Shown: piece by piece, positions 1 through 7,902 of the stretch
Numbering within the stretch: position 1 is the first letter of the stretch
Layout: each line of letters opens with the position of its first letter
Assembly (NCBI RefSeq): GCF_043555935.1
Contig: NZ_JBIGIB010000001.1
Location: 1,302,001 to 1,366,000, forward strand
Source: Pelomonas baiyunensis
GTDB lineage: Bacteria > Pseudomonadota > Gammaproteobacteria > Burkholderiales > Burkholderiaceae_C
Length of the DNA stretch: 64,000 nucleotides
Direction of reading: 5' to 3'
Translations under genes and position numbers: made by a program
Notes under the pieces: generated by a model
What the model was told of the DNA's origin: nothing
What the model saw: only the letters and a program-made list of their open reading frames with translations
Databases searched by the model: none

Positions 1-1
1 T

Positions 2-850
2 GGCAAGCTCGACCCGCTGGACTTTGTGCTCTGGAAAGCCGCCAAGGCCGAGGAGCCGTCCGATGCCAAGTGGGCGGCGCCTTTCGGTGAAGGCCGGCCG
101 GGTTGGCACATCGAGTGCTCGGCCATGAGTTGCGCGCTGCTGGGCGAGAGCTTTGACATTCACGGCGGTGGCGCCGACCTGCAGTTCCCGCACCACGAGA
201 ACGAAATCGCCCAAAGCCAGGGGGCGGGCTATGACTTCGCTAAGTACTGGCTGCACAATGGCTTCCTGAACGTCGACGGGGAGAAGATGTCCAAGAGCTT
301 GGGCAACTTCTTCACCATTCGGGACGTGCTGCAGAAGTTCGACGGCGAGACGCTGCGCTTCTTCATGTTGCGCACGCACTACCGCCGCCCGTTCAACTTC
401 AGCGATTCGCATCTGAAAGACGCACGCACGGCGTTGACGCGCCTGTACACCGCACTCGACGCGGTGCCACCGGCAGACGTGACGATTGACTGGAGCGAGC
501 CCAGCGCCGCGGCCTTCAAGACGGCCATGGACGAAGACTTCGGCACGCCGGGCGCCGTGGCCGTGCTGTTCGACCTCGTCAATGAAGTCAACCGCGACCG
601 TTCACCTCAGCGTGCTGGGTTGCTCAAGGCCCTGGCCGGCGTGCTGGGCGTGTTGCAGCAGGACCCGCGTGCGTATCTGCAGGGTGGATCGAGCGACGAT
701 GCCGCGTGGATCGAAGAGCGCATCGCAGCCCGTGCGGCCGCCAAGGCCGCCAAGGACTTTGCTGGCGCCGACGCCATCCGCGCCGAACTCACGGCCCGTG
801 GCATCACGCTGAAGGATGGCGCGGGCGGCACCACGTGGGTGAAGAGCTGA
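2..850 (+). CDS. cysS: Cysteine--tRNA ligase, C-terminal part (5' end outside window)
   Basis: Class I aminoacyl-tRNA synthetase that charges tRNA-Cys with cysteine in the cytoplasm. The reading frame is open from base 2, so the gene starts upstream of the window; 282 residues are visible of a family that is usually about 460. Visible signatures are the zinc-ligand region (HIECSAMS, then GGADLQFPHHENE, with Cys near base 116 and the two His near base 191) and the KMSKS loop in EKMSKSLGN at 284-298. After this come the helical anticodon-binding region and a Lys/Ala-rich C-terminal tail. The last base of the stop codon is the first base of the next ATG, so it is translationally coupled to the glycosylase gene. 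Identification is firm; only the N-terminal Rossmann half with HIGH is missing from view. Confidence 0.97.
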   Translation, partial: GKLDPLDFVLWKAAKAEEPSDAKWAAPFGEGRPGWHIECSAMSCALLGESFDIHGGGADLQFPHHENEIAQSQGAGYDFAKYWLHNGFLNVDGEKMSKSLGNFFTIRDVLQKFDGETLRFFMLRTHYRRPFNFSDSHLKDARTALTRLYTALDAVPPADVTIDWSEPSAAAFKTAMDEDFGTPGAVAVLFDLVNEVNRDRSPQRAGLLKALAGVLGVLQQDPRAYLQGGSSDDAAWIEERIAARAAAKAAKDFAGADAIRAELTARGITLKDGAGGTTWVKS

Positions 851-1491
851 TGGCGTCCAAGCCGCCGGTTGAGGTCACGCCCGACTACTGGGATGACGCC
901 TGCAAGCACCTGATCAAGCGCGATCGGGTGTTGAAAAAGCTCATCCCTCAGTTCGGCGAAGCGCGCCTGCAGAGCCGGGGTGACGCCTTTGCCACCTTGG
1001 CCCGCTCCATCGTTGGCCAGCAGATTTCGGTGAAATCGGCCCAGTCGGTCTGGACGCGCTGGACCGCCTTGCTGCCCAAGCTGCAGCCGGCCGCCGTGTT
1101 GGCGCTGACGGTCGAAGCGCAGCGGGCGGCCGGGCTGTCGGCCCGCAAGGTCGAGTACTTGCGTGACTTGGCCGAGCATTTCGACTCTGGTCAGGTGCAT
1201 GTGCGCCAATGGGCGCAAATGGACGACGAAGCCATCATCGAAGAGCTGGTGGCCATTCGCGGCATCGGTCGCTGGACGGCCGAGATGTTCCTGATCTTTC
1301 ACCTGATGCGGCCCAACGTCATGCCGTTGGACGACGTCGGCCTGCTGACCGGCATCAGCCAAAACTATTTCTCTGGTGAGCCTGTTTCGCGTGCGGAAGC
1401 GCGCGAGGTGGGCGACGCTTGGGCGCCGTACCGTTCCGTTGCGGTTTGGTACATTTGGCGCAGCCTCGATCCGCTACCCGTGGACTACTGA
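850..1491 (+). CDS. DNA-3-methyladenine glycosylase, AlkA/HhH-GPD family
   Basis: Base-excision repair enzyme that removes alkylated purines such as 3-methyladenine. The 213-residue protein carries the helix-hairpin-helix GPD signature: IRGIGRWTAEMFLIF followed by the catalytic aspartate in PLDDVGL, and an upstream SIVGQQISVKSA helix typical of this family. It is shorter than E. coli AlkA and lacks its N-terminal extra domain, as is usual for the short bacterial AlkA group. I chose the ATG at 850 because it overlaps the cysS stop (TGATG) and gives a normal family N-terminus; the longer open frame upstream lies inside cysS. It also shares one base with the accA start, so cysS, this gene and accA look like one transcript. 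Confidence 0.92.
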   Translation: MASKPPVEVTPDYWDDACKHLIKRDRVLKKLIPQFGEARLQSRGDAFATLARSIVGQQISVKSAQSVWTRWTALLPKLQPAAVLALTVEAQRAAGLSARKVEYLRDLAEHFDSGQVHVRQWAQMDDEAIIEELVAIRGIGRWTAEMFLIFHLMRPNVMPLDDVGLLTGISQNYFSGEPVSRAEAREVGDAWAPYRSVAVWYIWRSLDPLPVDY

Positions 1492-2462
1492 TGAGCAAAA
1501 AACACTTTCTGGAATTCGAGCAGCCGATCGCCGAGCTCGAGACCAAGATCGAAGAACTTCGCTACGTGCAAAGCGAGTCGGCTGTCGACATCTCGGAAGA
1601 GATCGACCGCCTCTCCAAGAAGAGCCAGCAGCTGACCAAAGAGGTCTACGCCAGCGTGGCGCCGTGGCAGGTCTACCAGATCGCCCGTCACCCACAGCGC
1701 CCGCAGACGCTGGACTACTGCGCCGAAGTCTTCACCGAGTTCCAGGAACTGCACGGCGATCGCCACTTCGCCGATGACGCGGCCATCGTGGGCGGTTTGG
1801 CTCGCTTCAACGGGCAAGCCTGCATGGTGATTGGCCACCAGCGCGGTGCCGATGCCAAGGAGCGCACGCTGCGCAACTTCGGCATGCCGCGTCCGGAGGG
1901 CTACCGCAAGGCGCTTCGCCTGATGAAGCTGGCCGAAAAGTTTGGCCTGCCGGTATTCACCTTCATAGACACCATGGGGGCGTATCCCGGCATTGGTGCC
2001 GAGGAGCGCGGCCAAAGTGAAGCCATCGGCCGCAACATCCTGGAGATGGCGCAGCTGGAAGTGCCCATCATCGCCACCGTCATTGGCGAAGGTGGTTCGG
2101 GCGGCGCCCTGGCCATTGGTGTGGCAGACCAGGTGCTGATGCTGCAGTTCTCCGCCTACTCGGTGATTTCGCCGGAAGGCTGCGCCTCGATTCTGTGGAA
2201 GAGCAGCGAGCGTGCGTCTGACGCTGCTGAGGCGCTGGGCATCACGGCGCATCGACTTAAGGCGCTGGGCCTGATCGACAAGATCGTCAGCGAGCCGGTG
2301 GGCGGCGCTCATCGGGACGGCAAGCAGATGGCTTCCAACCTGAAGCGCGCGCTCAGCGACGCGTTGCGCCAGGTGTCGGACCTCAAGACCGCGGAACTGC
2401 TGGACCGTCGTTACGACCGCCTGCAGGCCTATGGCCGATTTGGCGACACCAAGAGCCGCTGA
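1491..2462 (+). CDS. accA: Acetyl-CoA carboxylase carboxyltransferase subunit alpha
   Basis: Alpha subunit of the carboxyltransferase that, with AccD, moves the carboxyl group from biotin-carrier protein to acetyl-CoA to make malonyl-CoA for fatty-acid synthesis. The 323-residue protein has the normal AccA length and layout: an N-terminal helical segment (FLEFEQPIAELETKIEEL), then the crotonase-like domain with GGSGGALAIG and the AYSVISPEGCASILWK stretch that shapes the active site. The ATG at 1491 overlaps the previous stop by one base. The 3' end overlaps the tilS start by 32 bases in another frame. No regulatory site is evident; expression is probably from upstream of the cluster. Confidence 0.97.
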   Translation: MSKKHFLEFEQPIAELETKIEELRYVQSESAVDISEEIDRLSKKSQQLTKEVYASVAPWQVYQIARHPQRPQTLDYCAEVFTEFQELHGDRHFADDAAIVGGLARFNGQACMVIGHQRGADAKERTLRNFGMPRPEGYRKALRLMKLAEKFGLPVFTFIDTMGAYPGIGAEERGQSEAIGRNILEMAQLEVPIIATVIGEGGSGGALAIGVADQVLMLQFSAYSVISPEGCASILWKSSERASDAAEALGITAHRLKALGLIDKIVSEPVGGAHRDGKQMASNLKRALSDALRQVSDLKTAELLDRRYDRLQAYGRFGDTKSR

Positions 2463-3750
2463 TCCCACTTCCCCCGCCGTCGCGGTCGCGTTCAGCGGGG
2501 GGCTTGATTCCACTGCCTTGCTGCATGCGGTGGCCCGAGCGGCCACAGCGCATCGGGTGGTCGCGCTGCACGTCCACCACGGGCTGATGCCAGCGGCCGA
2601 CTCTTGGCGGAAGCACTGCGAAACGCAGGCGCACGCCTTGGGTGCGGAATTTGTCTCCACCCGCCTGTCGGGGTGCCCATCGCCGGGTGAGAGCGTAGAG
2701 GCCTGGGCGCGGCTCGGGCGGCATGGTGCGCTGCACGACATGGCTGTTGCAGCAGGCGCTGACCTGCTGCTGTTGGCCCATCACCGGCGCGATCAGGCTG
2801 AAACGTTTTTGCTGCAGGCCATGCGCGGCGCCGGCACGGCGGGCATGTCGGCCATGCCGCGCAGCCAATGGCGCGATGGCGTTCGGTGGGTTCGCCCCTG
2901 GCTGGACCACCCGCGGGACCGCATCCTGGCCTACGCCGAACACCACGGGCTGCGCTGGATCGACGATCCCAGCAATGACGACCCTCGGTACGCCCGCAAC
3001 CGCTTGCGAGCGAGCCTCTGGCCCGCGTTCAAAGCGAATGAAGCTGGGTTGGCACAGGCTGCGCGTTGGGCTCAGGAGGCCGAGGCGCTGGCGCAGGAGG
3101 TGGCGGCTGGCGATCTGGAGCGGCTCGTTCAGGGGGCGCGACTCGACCTGGTGGCTTTGCATGCGTTGTCGCCCGCACGGAAGAGCAATGCCCTGCGGGC
3201 GTGGTTGCGGCCTCAGATGGCGATTTCGTCGCAGTTGGTGCAGCGCTTGCTTGAGGAATGGCGACCGGGCGCCGTGCAGGCGTGGGATGCCCCCGGCGGG
3301 CGCTTGCATGCCTGGCGGGATGGTCTTTACTGGGCCTCGGGCGCCGAGGTGCCGCAGGCTTCAGCCCGACTGGACCTGAGCCGCCCGGGCTTTCATCGAC
3401 AACCCGATTGGGGCGGTGGATGGAGCGTCGAGCCGGTGGGCGAGGGCGGTGTGCCGGCGTCAGTGCTGGCGCAGTTGACACAGCGGGTGCGCGGGCCCGG
3501 CGATCAATTTCAACGCGGCGTGGGCACCGTGCCTCGCAGCCTCAAAAAGGCGTACCAGGAGTTGGATGTGCCGCCCTGGCGGCGAGACGGGCCCGTTCTT
3601 GCCGACGCCGATGGCCGTGTCGTGGCCGTGGCGGGCCTGGGCATGGACGCGCGTGCCTTCGCGGCGCGAGATGAGCCATGTTGGTCGCTCCGCTGGCTGG
3701 AGGATTCAGCCTTGCCGCAGAGCGAAGGCGAAGGCGTGGTTGACGCATAA
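2431..3750 (+). CDS. tilS: tRNA(Ile)-lysidine synthase
   Basis: Modifies C34 of the CAU-anticodon tRNA-Ile to lysidine using ATP and lysine, which switches both codon reading and charging from Met to Ile; essential in most bacteria. The N-type ATP-pyrophosphatase P-loop is visible near residue 21 as SGGLDSTALL, followed by ALHVHHGL and LLLAHHRRDQAETFLLQAMRG, and the R-N-R stretch DDPRYARNRLR. The C-terminal half is the substrate tRNA-binding part, ending in a TilS-C-like domain. At 439 residues it is family-sized. The ATG at 2431 lies inside accA; no later start would preserve the P-loop strand, so the 32-base overlap seems real. No strong Shine-Dalgarno is seen, which fits translation coupled to accA. 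Confidence 0.95.
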   Translation: MADLATPRAADPTSPAVAVAFSGGLDSTALLHAVARAATAHRVVALHVHHGLMPAADSWRKHCETQAHALGAEFVSTRLSGCPSPGESVEAWARLGRHGALHDMAVAAGADLLLLAHHRRDQAETFLLQAMRGAGTAGMSAMPRSQWRDGVRWVRPWLDHPRDRILAYAEHHGLRWIDDPSNDDPRYARNRLRASLWPAFKANEAGLAQAARWAQEAEALAQEVAAGDLERLVQGARLDLVALHALSPARKSNALRAWLRPQMAISSQLVQRLLEEWRPGAVQAWDAPGGRLHAWRDGLYWASGAEVPQASARLDLSRPGFHRQPDWGGGWSVEPVGEGGVPASVLAQLTQRVRGPGDQFQRGVGTVPRSLKKAYQELDVPPWRRDGPVLADADGRVVAVAGLGMDARAFAARDEPCWSLRWLEDSALPQSEGEGVVDA

Positions 3751-3809
3751 AATCGGGACTTTGCGATGTCGCCGTCCCGGCGGCTCACCTTCAGCCTTCG
3801 CTCAAACAC

Positions 3810-5081
3810 ATGGCTCTGATCGTCCACAAGTACGGTGGCACCTCGATGGGTTCCACCGATCGCATCCGCAACGTGGCCAAGCGCGTCGCCAAATGGGTGC
3901 GCGCTGGCCACCAGATGGTGGTCGTGCCCTCGGCGATGAGCGGCGAAACCAACCGCCTGCTCGGCTTGGCCAAAGAGTTGTCGCCCGCCAGCAGCACGCC
4001 GGAAACCATGCGTGAGCTCGACATGATCGCGGCCACGGGCGAGCAGGTCTCGGTCGGTCTGCTGGCCATCGCGCTGCAGGCTGAAGGCGTGCCGTCGGTG
4101 AGCTACACCGGCTGGCAAGTGCCGGTGGCGACCGATTCGTCGTACACCAAGGCCCGTATTGAGAGCATCGACGACAAGCGCGTGCGCGCCGACCTCGCCG
4201 CAGGTAAGGTGGTCGTGATCGCCGGCTTCCAGGGCATCGACGCCGACAACAACATCACCACGCTCGGTCGCGGTGGTTCGGACACCTCCGCGGTGGCCAT
4301 TGCCGCCGCCATGAAGGCCGACGAGTGCCTGATCTATACCGATGTGGACGGCGTCTACACCACTGACCCGCGCATCGTGCCCGAGGCGCGCCGGCTGCAC
4401 ACCATCAGCTTCGAAGAGATGCTGGAGATGGCCTCGCTGGGCTCGAAGATTCTGCAGATCCGCTCGGTGGAGTTCGCCGGCAAGTACAAGGTGCCGCTGC
4501 GCGTGCTGTCCAGCTTCACGCCGTGGGACATCGACATCAACGAAGAAGCCAAGTCCGGCACCCTGATCAGTTTTGAAGAGGACGAAAAAATGGAACAAGC
4601 CGTCGTTTCGGGCATTGCCTTCAACCGTGACGAGGCCAAGGTGACGCTGCTGGGCGTGCCGGACAAGCCCGGCATCGCCTTCCAGATCCTGGGCCCGGTG
4701 GCCGAGGCCAACATCGACATCGACGTCATCATTCAAAACGTCTCGCACGACGGCAAGACCGACTTCTCGTTCACCGTGCACCGCAACGACTACGCGCGCA
4801 CGATGGAACTGCTGCAGGGCAACGTGGGCCCGGCCACGAATGCGGCCAAGGTGGTGGGCGACCCGAAGATCTGCAAGGTGTCCATCGTGGGCATCGGCAT
4901 GCGCTCGCACGTGGGCGTGGCCAGCAAGATGTTCCGTGCACTGTCGGAAGAGGGCATCAACATCCAGATGATCTCCACCAGCGAGATCAAGACCAGCGTC
5001 GTCATCGACGAGAAGTACATGGAACTGGCCGTGCGCGCTCTGCACAAGGCCTTCGATCTGGACCAAGAAGCCGCGGCCTGA
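3810..5081 (+). CDS. lysC: Aspartate kinase (aspartokinase), lysC type
   Basis: First enzyme of the aspartate family pathway, making 4-phospho-aspartate for lysine, threonine, methionine and diaminopimelate. The 423-residue monofunctional protein starts with the kinase signature KYGGTSMG (residues about 7-14), contains FQGID and TLGRGGSDTSAVA in the kinase domain (to about residue 250), and ends with two ACT regulatory domains (VTLLGVPDKPGIAFQIL and VSIVGIGMRSHVGVASKMF). This domain plan is that of feedback-inhibited kinases responding to lysine and/or threonine; which effector applies cannot be read from the sequence. An internal ATG at 4590 with a good ribosome-binding site may make a separate ACT-only subunit (listed separately). 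The gene sits alone between tilS and tRNA-Ser. Confidence 0.96.
   Translation: MALIVHKYGGTSMGSTDRIRNVAKRVAKWVRAGHQMVVVPSAMSGETNRLLGLAKELSPASSTPETMRELDMIAATGEQVSVGLLAIALQAEGVPSVSYTGWQVPVATDSSYTKARIESIDDKRVRADLAAGKVVVIAGFQGIDADNNITTLGRGGSDTSAVAIAAAMKADECLIYTDVDGVYTTDPRIVPEARRLHTISFEEMLEMASLGSKILQIRSVEFAGKYKVPLRVLSSFTPWDIDINEEAKSGTLISFEEDEKMEQAVVSGIAFNRDEAKVTLLGVPDKPGIAFQILGPVAEANIDIDVIIQNVSHDGKTDFSFTVHRNDYARTMELLQGNVGPATNAAKVVGDPKICKVSIVGIGMRSHVGVASKMFRALSEEGINIQMISTSEIKTSVVIDEKYMELAVRALHKAFDLDQEAAA
4590..5081 (+). other. Candidate in-frame internal start of lysC (beta subunit)
   Basis: Codon 261 of lysC is ATG, preceded by GAGG at 4578-4581 with 8 bases between it and the ATG. Translation from here would give a 163-residue protein beginning MEQAVVSGIAFNRDEAKVT, consisting of both ACT domains. 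In alpha2-beta2 aspartokinases of Corynebacterium and Bacillus, the beta subunit is made from an in-frame internal start at the equivalent place, with a similar N-terminus. Product formation here is an inference. Confidence 0.5.
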
Positions 5082-5085
5082 AACT

Positions 5086-5116
5086 TTGTCTGAGGGCCTC
5101 ACATTTGTTGTAGAAT
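5086..5116 (+). promoter_or_regulatory. Candidate promoter for tRNA-Ser
   Basis: TTGTCT at 5086-5091 and TAGAAT at 5111-5116 separated by 19 bases, 13 bases before the mature tRNA 5' end. The -10 is good, the -35 and spacing are imperfect. It lies directly after the lysC stop codon. Confidence 0.5.
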
Positions 5117-5129
5117 GCGAGGCTCTGCT

Positions 5130-5222
5130 GGAAACGTGACCGAGTGGCCGAAGGTGCTCCCCTGCTAAGGGAGTATGCGGGCAAAACCTGCATCGAGGGT
5201 TCGAATCCCTCCGTTTCCGCCA
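5130..5222 (+). tRNA. tRNA-Ser (anticodon GCU)
   Basis: A complete class II tRNA of 93 bases with encoded CCA. The acceptor arm GGAAACG (5130-5136) pairs with CGTTTCC (5212-5218), the discriminator is G5219 and CCA is 5220-5222. The anticodon stem CTCCC/GGGAG closes a seven-base loop CTGCTAA, giving anticodon GCT, which reads AGC and AGU. A long variable arm follows the anticodon stem, and the T loop contains GGTTCGAATCC, all as expected for serine tRNA. It is followed at once by a strong intrinsic terminator. No integrase or attachment-site duplication is seen beside it. Confidence 0.97.
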
Positions 5223-5229
5223 AACCTTC

Positions 5230-5261
5230 AAAGCCCGTCCTTGTGACGGGCTTTGTCTTTT
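5230..5261 (+). terminator. Rho-independent terminator after tRNA-Ser
   Basis: Perfect 10-bp stem AAAGCCCGTC (5230-5239) and GACGGGCTTT (5245-5254) with a five-base loop CTTGT, followed by GTCTTTT. It ends the tRNA transcript and stands before the converging fdhD gene. Confidence 0.9.
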
Positions 5262-5305
5262 CTGGCTTTCGCTGTGCTTCGTTCTACCGCTCTTCAGCGT
5301 TGCAT

Positions 5306-6082
5306 TCAGGTGTAGCGCGTGGCGCGATCGCCGCGGACGAACGCCCACAGTTGCAGCCCGCACTGCTGCGCTGACTGCACCGCCAGGCTGCTTGGGGCGG
5401 ACACGCAGGCGAGCAACCCCGCGCCCGCAGTGGCGGCCTTCTGAACGAGTTCATAACTCGCGCGGCTGGACATCAGCACAAAGCCCGCCGCCACATCGAC
5501 CCGTTGGCGTGCGAGAGCACCGGTCAACTTGTCCAGCGCGTTATGGCGCCCGAGGTCTTCGCGGGCCAAGACCACCTCGCCGTCCAGCGTGCACCACGCC
5601 GCCGCGTGCATGCCGCCACAGGCCGTGTTCAAGGGTTGGTATGCGGGCAACTCGCGCACCGCGCGCTGCAGTGCCGCAGGCGCCACTTCGAGGGCAGGCA
5701 ATGCACGGGGCGTCAGCGCCTGCAACTGCGCCAGGCTTTCAATACCGCACAGTCCGCAGCCGGTTCGGCCCGCCAGCGTTCGGCGGCGCGCCTTCAGCCG
5801 TTGCTCGCACGCTGCCGTGACCGTCAACGCCAGTTCCAGCCCGGTGGGATGGGCCAGGGCTTCCACGTCCAGCAACTCTTGCCGATGGGCCAACCAGCCC
5901 TCGGCCAAGCCAAAGCCCAGGGCAAAGTCTTCCAGATCGGTGGGGCTGGCCATCATCACGGCCTGCGAGATTCCGTTCACGGTGAGCGCGACGGCCGTTT
6001 CAACCGCCACCTGCTCTGCGACGCTGGGTTGGAGGGGCGTCAGTGAAAGCAGGGCAGCGTCTAAGTCCATGCGCCGGATCAT
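5306..6082 (-). CDS. fdhD: Formate dehydrogenase accessory sulfurtransferase FdhD
   Basis: FdhD passes sulfur from the cysteine desulfurase IscS to the molybdenum/tungsten bis-PGD cofactor and is needed for active formate dehydrogenase. Family features seen are the N-terminal VAVETAVALTVNG strand, the membrane-independent core with DLEDFALGFGLAEGWL, the sulfur-carrying CxxC pair in GRTGCGLCGI (Cys 109 and 112 from this start), and NTACGGMHAAAWC with DLGRHNALDKL near the C-terminus. The start is uncertain: ATG at 6136, 6082 and 6070 are all in frame and none has a clear ribosome-binding site. I prefer 6082 because a pair of similar palindromes (6095-6144) then lies fully upstream. No formate dehydrogenase subunit gene is in the window, so its client must be encoded elsewhere. 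Confidence 0.93.
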   Translation of the reverse strand: MIRRMDLDAALLSLTPLQPSVAEQVAVETAVALTVNGISQAVMMASPTDLEDFALGFGLAEGWLAHRQELLDVEALAHPTGLELALTVTAACEQRLKARRRTLAGRTGCGLCGIESLAQLQALTPRALPALEVAPAALQRAVRELPAYQPLNTACGGMHAAAWCTLDGEVVLAREDLGRHNALDKLTGALARQRVDVAAGFVLMSSRASYELVQKAATAGAGLLACVSAPSSLAVQSAQQCGLQLWAFVRGDRATRYT

Positions 6083-6094
6083 AGGAGCGCGGTC

Positions 6095-6144
6095 TGGGGG
6101 ATATGACCCGACAAGGGTGGGGGCAGCATGGGGCATATGCCCCA
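6095..6144. promoter_or_regulatory. Two similar palindromes upstream of fdhD (candidate operator pair)
   Basis: TGGGGCATATGCCCCA at 6129-6144 is a perfect 16-base palindrome. TGGGGGATATGACCCG at 6095-6110 matches it at 13 of 16 positions. The centres are 34 bases apart, roughly three helical turns, in the region between fdhD and the divergent InlB-repeat gene. This spacing fits a two-site operator. I do not recognise the cognate regulator. If fdhD in fact starts at 6136, the sites would overlap its first codons. Confidence 0.5.
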
Positions 6145-6316
6145 GTGGCGGCTCGGTGTGGCTGTTGACCCGATGCTGGCTTGCCGGCGTCGTTCGATGA
6201 ATTCATACAAATCAACGGCTTATCTTGCAAGCGGTTGAGAGGCGACGGCCGGCATGCCTTTCGCTGAGATGAGCCGTAGCCAGCGCGCGGGGCGCAGGCA
6301 CGGATCAGGAGCCAGC

Positions 6317-7828
6317 ATGGCCCAAGTGTTGAAATCATTCACCGCCAGTGCCCTTGTGGCCGCCTCCCTCCTGCCGGCCCAAGCCCAAGTGGTGATGGCG
6401 GGCAGCTATCAGAACTTCGACGTGCTGAACAACACCGGCGCTCCGACCTACGGGTTCGAGATGGAGGTGTGGGGCATCAGCAAGTCGCACCTCACGCGCA
6501 TCTTTCCGTCCAACTTCTATCCTGACGTCATCCGCTACGGCTTCGGCTCGGCGACGGACTTCCCCGGCGGCGTGAACGTCCGCTGGGCTGCCCGCTACGA
6601 CCCGGCCACGGGCCGCTGGTCCACGGCCACGCCGGTGCCGCCGTCATTGACGAGTGTGCCGGGCGAGTCGTGCTGGACTTTGGGCATGCCTGCGACGTAT
6701 GCGTCGGCCGGCTGCGAGCATTTCGGTATCAGTTCCACGCTGAACCCCAGCCGCATCGTGTACTACTGGTTGGTGCCCGACCCGGCCGTGCCGGGCAATT
6801 TGATGCGCACCAGCCAGAGCGTGAGCATTCCGGCGCCGACGTGGTCCGTCGTGCAGCCCGCCAACCCGGCCTTGCCACCGGTTGTGGCCGCCGAGGTGCC
6901 GGCCCCGCCGCCGCGAGTGGTGGCGCAGTTTGGCGACGCCCAGTGGGTGCGTGTGTACAAGACGGAGAACGCGGCCAAGGTGGAGCTGGAGCAGTTGGTG
7001 GGTGACAACCGTGCCGTGGTGCCTGAGCAGGCCGCACAGCTTGAAGTCAGCTGGAGCTTGCTCCAGGCCGACCCGCCGGATGGCGGCCGCAAGCGCCAAC
7101 GCGGCAAGCTGGCCAACCAGGGCAACGTGGGCGCCGGCAATCGCGCCGTCGTGCGCCGCTACGAGTACTACAAGTACGCCGGCGCCTATGACCCCGTGAC
7201 CCACGAAGCCCTGTGCGCCGACCTGACCTGCACGGCCCCGAGCCCCGGTGAATTGGGTGACGCCGTGGGCGCACAGAACGCCGCCGCCAACCTGGACGTG
7301 AACGCGCTGACTGTGAGCGTGCTGGGCAGTGGCAGCGTGTCGTCGTCGGACAAGGTCATTGCTTGCCCGAACAAGTGCCAGGGCGTCTACACGCCGGGCA
7401 GCACCGTGACGCTGACGGTCAAGCCCGCCAGCGGCAACACCTTCTCGGGCTGGAGCGGCGCCTGCACCGGCGTGGCCACCAACTGCACGGTCACGCTCAA
7501 TGCGGAGAAGGCGGTGACGGCCACGTTTGCTGCGCAAGCCGGCGGCGGTGGCGGTGGCGGTGGCGGTGCGGGTGGCGGCAGCCCGAGCGTGAAGCTGGTG
7601 CTGGCGACGTCGGGCAGCGGGACGGTGGTCAGCACGCCGGCGGGCATCGACTGCGGCAAAACCTGCTCTGCGGCTTACACCTTGGGCACGACGGTGGCCT
7701 TGCGCGCCGTGCCGGCGGCTGGCAAGGCGTTCACCGGCTGGACCGGAGCCTGCAGCGGGCTGGACCCGAACGCCTGCGTCGTGACCCTGAACGCCGACAC
7801 CAAGGTTCAAGCAGGCTTTAGCAAGTGA
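6317..7828 (+). CDS. Exported protein with two divergent InlB B-type repeats
   Basis: A 503-residue exported protein of unknown function. It begins with a signal peptide (FTASALVAASLLPAQAQ), followed by about 300 residues that I do not recognise, including a Pro/Ala-rich stretch near residue 195. Two copies of the bacterial InlB B-type repeat follow, at about residues 329-404 and 424-503, each with the pattern GSG-V-S, two paired cysteines, GTTVxLxAxPAxGxxFxGWxGACxG and TVTLNAxxxVxAxF. A pure glycine linker (about residues 406-418) separates them. Such repeats are generally surface-exposed beta-sheet modules. The ATG at 6317 has AGGAG seven bases upstream, which decides the start over upstream in-frame codons. 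It ends 74 bases before the kinase/regulator pair and could share its transcript. Confidence 0.75.
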   Translation: MAQVLKSFTASALVAASLLPAQAQVVMAGSYQNFDVLNNTGAPTYGFEMEVWGISKSHLTRIFPSNFYPDVIRYGFGSATDFPGGVNVRWAARYDPATGRWSTATPVPPSLTSVPGESCWTLGMPATYASAGCEHFGISSTLNPSRIVYYWLVPDPAVPGNLMRTSQSVSIPAPTWSVVQPANPALPPVVAAEVPAPPPRVVAQFGDAQWVRVYKTENAAKVELEQLVGDNRAVVPEQAAQLEVSWSLLQADPPDGGRKRQRGKLANQGNVGAGNRAVVRRYEYYKYAGAYDPVTHEALCADLTCTAPSPGELGDAVGAQNAAANLDVNALTVSVLGSGSVSSSDKVIACPNKCQGVYTPGSTVTLTVKPASGNTFSGWSGACTGVATNCTVTLNAEKAVTATFAAQAGGGGGGGGGAGGGSPSVKLVLATSGSGTVVSTPAGIDCGKTCSAAYTLGTTVALRAVPAAGKAFTGWTGACSGLDPNACVVTLNADTKVQAGFSK

Positions 7829-7902
7829 CGCCTGTGCCGGGCGCGCCGTGGAGTGGCTACATTCAAGCGTCCTCCGCTCGCGCCCGGCCCTGCCGTCTCG
7901 AC

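Noticed and set aside
102..117. A -24/-12-like sequence (TGGCAC with a downstream GC) as a sigma-54 promoter.
   Set aside because: It lies within the conserved cysS coding region and the -12 part is poor.
3725..3753. TAAAAT at the tilS stop as a lysC promoter.
   Set aside because: The -10 match is fair but there is no acceptable -35 at the right distance, so I could not support it.
5130..5222. tRNA-Ser as an integration site of a genomic island.
   Set aside because: No integrase, no duplicated tRNA 3' end and no change of composition is seen downstream.
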